Source of the DNA: Sulfuricellaceae bacterium
GTDB taxonomy: Bacteria; Pseudomonadota; Gammaproteobacteria; Burkholderiales; Sulfuricellaceae
DNA length: 64,000 bases
Reading direction: 5' to 3'
Assembly (NCBI GenBank): GCA_030690895.1
Contig: JAUYFQ010000054.1
Span: 1-64,000 of the forward strand
A program made the position numbers and the translations under genes. Below, one piece after another: positions 56,660-64,000 of this stretch; the first letter of the stretch is position 1; each line of letters starts with the position of its first letter. The notes under the pieces are model-generated. The model was not told the DNA's origin. It did not search any database and saw only the letters and a program-made list of their open reading frames with translations.

Positions 56660-58222
56660 TCAGTCGTTCTGGTGCTTATTCGCGGCAGCGGACGCCGCTT
56701 GTTGGAGCTCAACGCAGGTAGCGATAAACCTGGCAAATGGTTCGATATTTCCATCGGAGCTGGCCTGGTCTAAGGCTCGCATGTACTGATTTCGGTCGGA
56801 CACCTTCACCACCGTCCAAGGGTAGCCGCCAGATGCGAGCATGGCGTTCATCAAGAAGCGTCCCATACGGCCATTTCCGTCCATATACGGATGGAGATAC
56901 ACAAAAACGAAATGGCCCAGAACCGCCCTCACGGCAGGCTCCGTCTCCTCTGTCAACAAATCGAACAAGGTGGGCATCGCGGCCCGAACTGCCTCGTAGC
57001 GCGGAGGGGCGTGTCGGGCATTACGAATGTACACCATGTTCGCCCGGTACCCCGCCAGATGCTTTGCCTCAAGTATGCCCGCCAGTACCGACGGTTCAAA
57101 CAACTGCATGTACCAATCATGGTGTTGCTGCCTCACCACCCGTCCCGGATTATCCCGCTTCAAGATCTGGATCACGCTTTCGCGTACTTGCTTGAACGCT
57201 TGAAAGTAGCCTTTTGCGGCTAGCGCATTTCGATCTTGTCGATCCTCGTTACTGGCTTCGGGTTTCCAGGCACCGGCGGCAATCTTTGCGATCAGTCCTT
57301 CGCTGACCTGGTAGCCCTCAATCGATAACGAGTGATAGGCGTCTTCGACGTATCGGTCAGTCAGGTCCGCAAGATACGCCTCGGTGTCCGCAGGTATTCC
57401 CGGTGCAACCGGGAATACAGCAAGCACGACGTCTCGCATGGATGCCCACAGACAGCGTATCCGCCGGGAACAAGCTGAATCGGTTGCCGTGCTGCCCAAG
57501 GCAGCCATTGGCCGTTCGAATGGGTTGTGCTCCAGGACCCTATAACCGGCCGCCGTCATGGACCGGGTAATTCTATCTGCGTGCTCTGGCCGGCCTATTG
57601 CCCTGAACGCACCGGCAAGTCTGCCAGCAACACTCGACTGCCCACCGGCGAGCAGCTTGGCCAAAACATCCGAGACATCTCGAACTTGCACCAAAGCGAC
57701 ATGCAGATTGATATCTCGCTTGGTGAAAAGTGTCGGAGAGGCTCGAATCAGCGCTGCGGGCAATGAAAGTAGTCGAAGATTGTCAACGACAATAATGTCC
57801 TCTGGCTCAACCATCTCCGAGGTTTTATAGTCAAAAAGCGCGGTGTCGAACTTGAGCTTGAGATTATTATTCGAACCCAACGACGTGTGCACAAGAACTT
57901 GCCGAGGAACCACAGTGTCTTCTGCGTGGTACGCCAGTGACGCTTCCGGAGACAAGTACCAGTTCTCACCAAATCGAGTATCGCAATAGGCGGCAACAAA
58001 CTCAAAAAAGGATGCATACCAAGAGGTCGAAGACCCCTCAGGCTCCCCGGGTCGCGACAGCATGTACCATCCCTTGACCACTTCGAGCAAGAATCCCGCC
58101 TTAACCAGTCGCTCCCTGTGTGTCCGGGTGAATTGCCTGCTCCGAAACACACGATGGCCGGCATCTTGCTGCTGCTTCAGCAGCCTCAGTGATTCCGCTA
58201 GTTTCTCATTTGGTGCAACCAC
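56660..58222 (-). CDS. Fic domain protein with an AbiEi-like N-terminal domain
   Basis: 520 aa from GTG 58222, chosen because AAGGAG lies 7 bases before it; ATG 58270 would add 16 residues but has no site. The N-terminal ~180 residues (LKQQQDAGHRVFRSRQFTR, LVKAGFLLEVVKGWYMLSRPGE) resemble the winged-helix and follow-on domain of AbiEi/DUF6088 antitoxins. The C-terminal part is Fic, with the inhibitory motif SLSIEG (298-303) and the active-site loop HPYMDGNGRMGR (from H444). Fic enzymes transfer AMP or related groups to proteins. Both motifs intact suggests an autoinhibited enzyme that may also bind DNA. It stands alone; direct repeats lie just upstream. Confidence 0.88.
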   Translation of the reverse strand: MVAPNEKLAESLRLLKQQQDAGHRVFRSRQFTRTHRERLVKAGFLLEVVKGWYMLSRPGEPEGSSTSWYASFFEFVAAYCDTRFGENWYLSPEASLAYHAEDTVVPRQVLVHTSLGSNNNLKLKFDTALFDYKTSEMVEPEDIIVVDNLRLLSLPAALIRASPTLFTKRDINLHVALVQVRDVSDVLAKLLAGGQSSVAGRLAGAFRAIGRPEHADRITRSMTAAGYRVLEHNPFERPMAALGSTATDSACSRRIRCLWASMRDVVLAVFPVAPGIPADTEAYLADLTDRYVEDAYHSLSIEGYQVSEGLIAKIAAGAWKPEASNEDRQDRNALAAKGYFQAFKQVRESVIQILKRDNPGRVVRQQHHDWYMQLFEPSVLAGILEAKHLAGYRANMVYIRNARHAPPRYEAVRAAMPTLFDLLTEETEPAVRAVLGHFVFVYLHPYMDGNGRMGRFLMNAMLASGGYPWTVVKVSDRNQYMRALDQASSDGNIEPFARFIATCVELQQAASAAANKHQND

Positions 58223-58237
58223 CGAAATCTCCTTATA

Positions 58238-58319
58238 GTTTATTATGTTGTACCATTTCAAGTTTATCATGTTGCACAGTTACACGTGTATTGCGCTACG
58301 CACTTACACGTACATTGCG
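58238..58319 (-). promoter_or_regulatory. Two pairs of 24-bp-spaced direct repeats upstream of the Fic gene (operator candidate)
   Basis: Pair A: GTTTATTATGTTGTACC (58238-58254) and GTTTATCATGTTGCACA (58262-58278), starts 24 bases apart. Pair B: TTACACGTGTATTGCG (58280-58295) and TTACACGTACATTGCG (58304-58319), also 24 apart. The B sites contain near-palindromic ACACGTGT. They cover the region directly before the start codon, so the AbiEi-like domain of the Fic protein may bind here to repress itself (inference). Confidence 0.7.
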
Positions 58320-58419
58320 TCGCATCGGTAATGGCGCGAGGCTCTGTGCATGCCTTGCTTGTATAGGGAGTTGTGGTGAGGCAACCTGGTACCGCTCAGC
58401 AAATAAGCAAAGGATCCTG

Positions 58420-58444
58420 AAAAAGCCCGCGCGTGGCGGGCTTT
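58420..58444 (-). terminator. Rho-independent terminator-like hairpin
   Basis: Perfect stem AAAGCCCGC / GCGGGCTTT with a 5-base loop; on the minus strand it ends in TTTTT. On that strand it would stop transcripts arriving from the glucan-synthase-type gene ending at 59044, before they reach the Fic gene. No gene of its own was recognised beside it. Confidence 0.7.
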
Positions 58445-58763
58445 AAAGGTAGGCTCGGGAACAGCGGCATCAACACGTTCATAGCGCCTTGTGCCGAAGC
58501 AGGGTTTTATTAGTCTGGATGGTGCATCATCCGCTTCAAGGCAAAGCTTCAGAATTTTCGTGCGTGGAAATCTGCCCATGGTCGATCATCTTCATAAAAT
58601 CTCTGTACGCCAGCGCACGTAACGTGCAAAGTTCCCCATCGAAATGGATTAACACTGAATCAGCCTAAAAACCGCACTTCAAGCCACGGAGTTCACAGAG
58701 AACACGGAGAGAACAACGGGCTACATAACAGTTATGGAAACGCTGATTTATTCACCAAAGTCA

Positions 58764-58870
58764 AACCCCTCCCCCTTGAAGGGGGAGGTTTTGAGTTGAA
58801 TTTGTTAGTTAAATCAATTTGTTACACTTAACACACCATCCCCACCCTAGCACTCCCCTTGAAGGGGAGG
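58764..58870. repeat. Pair of GC-rich CTTGAAG palindromes
   Basis: AACCCCTCCCCCTTGAAG followed by GGGGGAGGTT (58764-58790), and ACTCCCCTTGAAGGGGAGG (58852-58870). Each is a near-perfect palindrome around TTGAA. The ~60 bases between are AT-rich. They resemble the two ends of a small inverted-repeat element, but no target-site duplication could be fixed. Confidence 0.6.
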
Positions 58871-58896
58871 GAATAAACCTAAATTCCTCAGTTCAA

Positions 58897-59026
58897 GCCA
58901 CAGAGTTCACAGAGAGCACAGAGAAAACAATGGGTTGCATAATACTGGTCACGCACCCAATTGGTGAGTGGCAACATCGATTGTAAGTTTCTGTTTTTCC
59001 TCTGTGTTCTCTGTGAACTCTGTGGC
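58897..59026. repeat. Long hairpin repeat element, family A-like, copy 3
   Basis: Left arm GCCACAGAGTTCACAGAGAG (from 58897) pairs with the right arm ending at 59026 (...CTCTGTGAACTCTGTGGC). The middle holds GCACCCAATTGGTGAG, which matches the CACCCATTTGGTGA of copy 2. The arms differ in sequence from copies 1 and 2 but have the same length and tandem-unit style. A lone left-type arm lies at 58682. Confidence 0.78.
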
Positions 59027-59043
59027 TAACTGAGTTTTTAAGG

Positions 59044-62000
59044 TTAATTGGGCAAACCGCCGCCATGCCCGATTCTCACCTCGACCGTGTGATCCTGGCG
59101 GTCATCGATCAGCGGGATGCGTGTGTCGGGTTGCTCGATGCCATCCACCGTTACGCCGATATCCTGTCCCGACTGTTCGCCGACGCGCTTGATGGTGATG
59201 TGGTAGAAAGTTTCGCGATAGCGATAATGAATTTTATATGTCTCCCAATGGGCCGGAATACATGGCGCAATGCGCAGATGGTCCACTTCCAGTTGCAGGC
59301 CTAGCAGGGTTTCCACCGTCAGCCGGTACATCCAGCCTGCCGCCCCGGTATACCAGGTCCAGCCGCCCCGTCCGGTGTGGGGTTGCGCACCATAGATATC
59401 CGCACTCATGACGTAGGGTTCGACCTTGTAGCGTTCGATTCCAGCCGGTGAACTGCCGTGATTGACGGGGTTGAGCATGGCAAACAATTCCCACGCGCGC
59501 GCCGTGTCACCCAGCATGGCAAACGCCGTCGTGGCCCAAATTGCGGCGTGAGTATATTGGCCGCCGTTCTCGCGCACGCCCGGCACGTAGCCCTTGATAT
59601 AGCCTGGCTCCAGGTCTGACTTGTCGAAAGGCGGGTCGAGCAACTGGATTAATTGCGACTTGCGGCGCACCAGATGCTGGTCCACTGCCGCCATTGCCTG
59701 GCGGGTGCGTAGCGGGTCGCCGCCGCCGGAAATCACTGCCCAGCTCTGGCTGATCGAATCGATCTGGCACTCGTCGTTGCTGGACGAACCTAACGGAGCG
59801 CCATCATCGAACCAGGCGCGCCGATACCACGCACCGTCCCAGGCATGGGCCTCGATGTTGTTGCGTAGTTGCGTCGCCTGCCCGCTGCAAACATCGGCAA
59901 AATCCGCGTCGTCACGGCTCTGCGCCAGACCAGCGAACAGTTGAAGATTCTCGTACAGGAACCACGCCAGCCAGACGCTCTCGCCCTTGCCGTCGCGGCC
60001 GACCAGATTCATGCCGTCGTTCCAGTCGCCGCAACCCATCAGCGGCAAATGATGCGCCCCAAAACGCAAACCATGCTTGAGCGCACGCACGCAATGTTCA
60101 TAGAGGCTGGCCGCTTCCGCCGAACGTTGCGGCTGGTCGTAGTAGGCCTCCTCGTTCGGGTTCAGTTCACGGCCCTCAAGAAAATGCACGGACGCGTCGA
60201 GTACGCCGGTATCGCCGGTCGCCAGCACATAGCGGCAGGTGGCATAGGGCAGCCACAAATAATCGTCGGAGAAATGGGTGCGCACGCCTTGTCCGTTGGG
60301 CGGATGCCACCAGTGTTGCACATCGCCCTGGAGGAACTGTCGCTCGGCGCAACGAATCAACTGCTCGCGGGCGAGCCAGGGCGTCGCATGGATCAGCGCC
60401 ATGGTGTCCTGCAACTGATCGCGGAAACCGTAGGCGCCGCCGGATTGGTAATAACCACTGCGGCCCCACAGTCTGCATGACAGTGTCTGGTACACCAGCC
60501 AGCCGTTGGCCAGCACGTTCAGCGCAGGGTCAGGTGTCTCCACATACACTGCCCCCAGGGTGCGGTTCCAGTGTTCCCAAACCGCTTCCAATGCCTGCCG
60601 CGCACGAGCCGGCCCACAGAATCGCTGGATGAAGTGCTGCGCTTCTTCGGCATCGCGGGCCGCGCCAAAGACGAACACGATCTCGCTCTCTTGCCCTTCG
60701 GCGAGTTCGATCTGGGTCTGAATCGCGGCACACGGATCAAGGCCGGCGCCGGTCCTGTTCGACAAGCGCTTGCGGGTCATCGCCGCCGGGCTGGCCAGTG
60801 AGCCGTTGCGGCCAAGGAACTCGGTACGGTTTCCAGTCACCGTGCGCCCGCCTTCCCCGGCATGGGCATGGCTGACTTGTGCAAAGACCACCCGGTTGGC
60901 GCATTCCCTGCCGTAAGCATTGCGGGCGAATAGCGCCCCGCTGAGCGCATCCGTTTCAGTCACAATGTGCATCAGATTGGCGTGCCGCCATTCACCGAGC
61001 ACCAGCTCCCAATACCCGGTCAGCGACAAGCGGCGCGGACGCTTCGAATGATTGCGCAGCTTGATCACGACAAACTTCACCGCTGCATCCATGGCAACGT
61101 AGGTATAAAGCGCCGATTCGATGCCAGCTTCACGATGCTCGAATACGCTGTAGCCGAACCCGTGCCGGCACACATATCCTGTCTGTCCGCAGGCGGGCAA
61201 AGGGGTTGGCGACCAGAACGCACCGGTTTCCTCGTCGCGGATGTAGATTGCCTCGCCGCTGGTATCGCTAACCGGGTCATTGTGCCAGGTGGTCAGACGA
61301 AATTCGTGTGCGTTTTCCACCCATGTATGGGCGCTCCCGCTCTCGCTGACGACGGTGCCGATATGCGGGCTGGCAATCACGTTGACCCACGGCGCCGGCG
61401 TGCTCTGGCCTGGTTCGAGCGTGATGATGTATTCGCGGCCATCGGGTGTGAAACCGCCCAGTCCGTTGCAGAAAATACGCTCGTAAGCCGGCAGCGGACG
61501 GGGTCGGTCGATCGCCATTTTCCTTACCGCTTCAAAGCGGTCAGACACCCGCTCCGGCGACACGCGGCGCTCCACCGGTTCGATCAAGCTCTCGGCGCTA
61601 TCGCTGAAGACGATGCGGGCGACAGTCTGGAACAAGACTCGCTCATCCTCGGAAATATCTTCGGCGCGCAACACAAAAACACCGCCTGGTTTGCCGATGA
61701 CTTGCACTTCGGCACCCGCATTGATCAGCCCCATGATCCGGTCCTGAAGCACTGCGCGGTAGCCCGAAAAACCCTCGTTCACAATCACCAGATCCGCAGC
61801 CAGACCCTTGATGCGCCAATAGGAATGGGCTTGCAGGACTTTTTTTACCAGATCGATGCGGTCCAGGTCGCCGATGCGGATCAGGGCAATCGGCAAATCG
61901 CCCGAGACGGCGAAGCGCCACAGTCCTGACTGGCCAAGATGGTTACGGGTAATGACGCTGGGCGCCGCGCGGCGCAAGGCATTGCTGTAAACGACGGAGC

Positions 62001-64000
62001 TGGCCAGACGGCCATAGATCTGCGCCTCAACTTCGGTGATGTTGAGATGGCGCAGCACCTCCTGACTTTGGTGCCACGCCATTTCAAAGGCGCGCTCGAC
62101 GAAGTGCCGGTCGCAATATTTTCCAAGCATGGCCAGGGCAGCCTCGCGCGTGTCTGCGATACCCGAAATGATCTGGACGCTCACCGATTCGTCAGGTGTC
62201 AGGGTAAGGGTGCGGCGGATCGCAACGATGGGATCAAGCACCGAGCCATCGGTGTTCGACAAGGCCGGTGGGCTGTCATGGTCATCCAGCACGACCGGGT
62301 TGGCCGTTGTTCGACCGCGCCCGATGAATTTGGCGCGGTCCGTTTCATATGATGCAAGGCCGGCAACCGCGCCCGGTGCTGCCAGCAAATGAAAACCCCA
62401 TGGCACCGATTCTCCCGGCGTACGGCGACGCCGGGTGCAGATGATCGCCTGCTGCGCTGGCAGGATTTCGGTTTGCACGAACAGGTTGCTGAAAGCGCGA
62501 TGCGCCAGATCGGCATTCAACGGCGCCAACACGACCTCGGCATAACTCGTCACCTCGATATGACGCGTTCGTGAAGAAAGGTTGGTGAGTGTGACACGGC
62601 GAATCACAACATCATCTTCAGGTGAAACGCTGATCTCGGTGTGGGTTTCAATGCCCTGATCACGCAGACGGTATTCGGCACGGCCCTGCACGAAGATCGC
62701 CTCATAGTGATCAGCCTTGCGCTGTGTCGGTTGATACGCGCTTGACCAATAGCGACCCGTATCACGGTCGCGCAAATAAATGAAAGCACCCCAGTTATCG
62801 GCAGTGGCGTCCTCGCGCCAGCGAGATGCAGCCAGGCCGCGCCAGTGGCTGTAACTGCCTCCGGCATGGGTCACCATGAGGTGGCTTCTGCCGTTGGACA
62901 ACAGGTGAACTTCAGGTATGGGCGTATTCGGGTCGGTAAACACGCGCATGATTTCGCCTGTTTCAGCGATGGGCGGCCGCGCGGCGGCGCTCACTTCGGC
63001 GGCGTGAGGGTGCAAGGTAGCGCCCTTCTTCGGCACGCGCTCCTGCAACAACAATTCTGCCGCCCGCACCGAGGGGGAGGACAGGAAGCGGCGCTGCATC
63101 GGCTGCTTGAGCAATACATGCTCGAAGGCCAACAGGCTCATGCCTTGATGATGCGCCATGAAGGCATGCACGACGGCATGATGCTTGCCGCGCGGCACGC
63201 GTGATGGCGTGTAATCGACCGCCTCGTAGAAACCATAGGCGCCGAGGAAACCATTGGCTGCCAGCGCCTGCAGGTTGCGGCAGGCTTCCAGCGGCATCAC
63301 CATCAGTGCCAGTGCGCTGGCATAGGGCGCGATGACCAGGTCGTCTCCCAACCCGCGCTTGAATCCCAGCCCTGGCACACCGAACGCCCGATATTGATAG
63401 ACCTGGGCTGCATCGGTCACGTTGTAGCAGGATTCTGAAATACCCCATGGCACCCCACGCTGCCGGCCATATTCGATCTGGCGCAACACGATGGCCTTGC
63501 AGGTCTGATCCAGCAGAGTATTGTCGAAACTCGGCATGATCAACTGCGGCATGAGGTATTCGAACATCGACCCGCTCCACGAAATCAGGCTCACTTGGCC
63601 GCCATGACTGGTCAGCAGGCGGCCAAGCAGGAACCAATGCTTCTGCGGGACTTGTCCTTGCGCGATGAGCAGAAAACTGGCCAGGCGCGCCTCCGATGCC
63701 AGCAGGTCGTAGCAGGATGGATCACGGCGGCGTTCGCCCACGTCGTAACCGATGCTCAACAAACCGCACGACGTATCGTAGAGAAATTCGAAATCCATCG
63801 CCGCCAGTTTGTGGCAGCGCGCCGCCAGATCGTCGAGGATGCCCAGCCGAGCCAGCGCGCCCTGATAGCGCGGCAGTGTTTCGCTGCCGGAGATTTTCTC
63901 TGCGGCCAGTTCCGCCAGCGTCAGAATATTGCCGTCATGCTGCACCCCGGATAGCAGAAACTCGAGGTCTTCCCGCAGTGCGCAGGCTTGCCGCTCGAAG
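59044..64000 (-). CDS. Cyclic beta-1,2-glucan synthase-type protein, C-terminal part (partial, runs off right edge)
   Basis: At least 1651 residues, with the frame still open at the window edge. The GTG at 63945 is internal: the upstream residues FERQACALREDLEFLLSG continue the protein. Family NdvB/ChvB: the visible part has a helical region (SWSGSMFEYLMPQL, HHAVVHAFMAHHQGMSL), glycosyltransferase-36-type domains, and a C-terminal GH94 phosphorylase-like domain with GCGDWNDGMNLVG holding the expected catalytic Asp. Full-length members reach ~2800 residues and make periplasmic cyclic glucans for osmoadaptation. The N-terminal membrane glycosyltransferase would lie beyond the window, so synthesis versus a phosphorylase-only relative is not settled. 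Confidence 0.85.
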   Translation of the reverse strand, partial: FERQACALREDLEFLLSGVQHDGNILTLAELAAEKISGSETLPRYQGALARLGILDDLAARCHKLAAMDFEFLYDTSCGLLSIGYDVGERRRDPSCYDLLASEARLASFLLIAQGQVPQKHWFLLGRLLTSHGGQVSLISWSGSMFEYLMPQLIMPSFDNTLLDQTCKAIVLRQIEYGRQRGVPWGISESCYNVTDAAQVYQYRAFGVPGLGFKRGLGDDLVIAPYASALALMVMPLEACRNLQALAANGFLGAYGFYEAVDYTPSRVPRGKHHAVVHAFMAHHQGMSLLAFEHVLLKQPMQRRFLSSPSVRAAELLLQERVPKKGATLHPHAAEVSAAARPPIAETGEIMRVFTDPNTPIPEVHLLSNGRSHLMVTHAGGSYSHWRGLAASRWREDATADNWGAFIYLRDRDTGRYWSSAYQPTQRKADHYEAIFVQGRAEYRLRDQGIETHTEISVSPEDDVVIRRVTLTNLSSRTRHIEVTSYAEVVLAPLNADLAHRAFSNLFVQTEILPAQQAIICTRRRRTPGESVPWGFHLLAAPGAVAGLASYETDRAKFIGRGRTTANPVVLDDHDSPPALSNTDGSVLDPIVAIRRTLTLTPDESVSVQIISGIADTREAALAMLGKYCDRHFVERAFEMAWHQSQEVLRHLNITEVEAQIYGRLASSVVYSNALRRAAPSVITRNHLGQSGLWRFAVSGDLPIALIRIGDLDRIDLVKKVLQAHSYWRIKGLAADLVIVNEGFSGYRAVLQDRIMGLINAGAEVQVIGKPGGVFVLRAEDISEDERVLFQTVARIVFSDSAESLIEPVERRVSPERVSDRFEAVRKMAIDRPRPLPAYERIFCNGLGGFTPDGREYIITLEPGQSTPAPWVNVIASPHIGTVVSESGSAHTWVENAHEFRLTTWHNDPVSDTSGEAIYIRDEETGAFWSPTPLPACGQTGYVCRHGFGYSVFEHREAGIESALYTYVAMDAAVKFVVIKLRNHSKRPRRLSLTGYWELVLGEWRHANLMHIVTETDALSGALFARNAYGRECANRVVFAQVSHAHAGEGGRTVTGNRTEFLGRNGSLASPAAMTRKRLSNRTGAGLDPCAAIQTQIELAEGQESEIVFVFGAARDAEEAQHFIQRFCGPARARQALEAVWEHWNRTLGAVYVETPDPALNVLANGWLVYQTLSCRLWGRSGYYQSGGAYGFRDQLQDTMALIHATPWLAREQLIRCAERQFLQGDVQHWWHPPNGQGVRTHFSDDYLWLPYATCRYVLATGDTGVLDASVHFLEGRELNPNEEAYYDQPQRSAEAASLYEHCVRALKHGLRFGAHHLPLMGCGDWNDGMNLVGRDGKGESVWLAWFLYENLQLFAGLAQSRDDADFADVCSGQATQLRNNIEAHAWDGAWYRRAWFDDGAPLGSSSNDECQIDSISQSWAVISGGGDPLRTRQAMAAVDQHLVRRKSQLIQLLDPPFDKSDLEPGYIKGYVPGVRENGGQYTHAAIWATTAFAMLGDTARAWELFAMLNPVNHGSSPAGIERYKVEPYVMSADIYGAQPHTGRGGWTWYTGAAGWMYRLTVETLLGLQLEVDHLRIAPCIPAHWETYKIHYRYRETFYHITIKRVGEQSGQDIGVTVDGIEQPDTRIPLIDDRQDHTVEVRIGHGGGLPN

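Larger units (their letters stand above)
58271..59043. other. 773-base intergenic stretch filled with repeats
   Basis: No convincing gene. Contents from left: direct repeats before the Fic gene, the hairpin at 58420-58444, a half copy of a family A-like arm (58682 on: GCCACGGAGTTCACAGAGA...), two palindromes with the core CTTGAAG (58764-58790 and 58852-58870), and a full family A-like hairpin (58897-59026). Short frames here have no ribosome site or family resemblance. Confidence 0.6.

Noticed and set aside
58300-58445. Possible tRNA or small RNA gene ending at the 58420-58444 hairpin
   Set aside because: No cloverleaf, anticodon arm or conserved T-loop could be folded by eye; only the terminator-like hairpin is supported.
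60967-61929. 320-codon + frame inside the glucan-synthase-type gene
   Set aside because: Shadow of the long conserved minus-strand frame with NdvB-type motifs; no start signal and no family resemblance.

Overview
The window reads as a betaproteobacterial chromosome. The gene orders folK–deoxynucleoside kinase–panB–panC–panD and tgt–yajC–secD–secF, together with the OxyR, NadC, PcnB and ClpB sequences, point to Nitrosomonadales or a relative. A membrane-anchored octaheme cytochrome c with a DUF302 protein and a cytochrome b suggests a sulfur- or nitrogen-oxyanion-respiring lineage of the Sulfuricellaceae/Gallionellaceae type. This placement is inference from family knowledge, not a database result. 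No rRNA, tRNA or CRISPR array was recognised.

Layout. 1-6.7 kb: end of a transposase, arginase, msrA, then the DUF302 / octaheme cytochrome / cytochrome b cluster, a TlpA-like thioredoxin and a secreted unknown. 6.7-26.6 kb: a defence island. A broken yoeB toxin precedes a complete type 1 BREX set (brxA, brxB, brxC, pglX, pglZ, brxL) carrying extra cargo. An AbiE-type toxin/antitoxin pair with its own promoter lies between brxC and pglX. Two ATPase + TOPRIM gene pairs follow pglX; the first resembles PARIS (AriA + DUF4435 AriB). A VbhA-type antitoxin then overlaps an internally deleted Fic toxin. 26.7-64 kb is mostly core: clpB with a heat-shock-type promoter, a chemotaxis receptor, TlpA, nadC, a drug/metabolite exporter, a HAD phosphatase, BtuCD-type ABC genes, a GGDEF/EAL protein, pcnB, folK, dNK, panBCD, a PilZ protein, tgt, yajC/secD/secF, dedA, oxyR, rubredoxin, its reductase and an assimilatory nitrate reductase. 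Then come a solitary Fic protein with an AbiEi-like N-terminus and striking upstream direct repeats, a repeat-filled intergenic stretch, and the C-terminal part of a very large cyclic-glucan-synthase-type protein that runs off the right edge.

The strongest observation is a scar between the two ATPase/TOPRIM pairs. Positions 19155-19281 are a second, diverged copy of the 3' end of pglX. Over 30 consecutive codons it encodes exactly the same residues as pglX, with 12 nucleotide changes, all synonymous. It therefore evolved as the end of another pglX allele and was left behind when a new pglX plus PARIS-like cassette was recombined in. The BREX locus thus looks like a stack of exchangeable anti-phage modules behind the methylase gene, with pglX itself mosaic in base composition across its presumed specificity region.

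Two dispersed non-coding repeat families were also found. One sits exactly at the stop codons of panB and secD and has a 10-bp stem whose arms covary between copies. The other is a long hairpin family present near 4.9, 34.7 and 58.9 kb.
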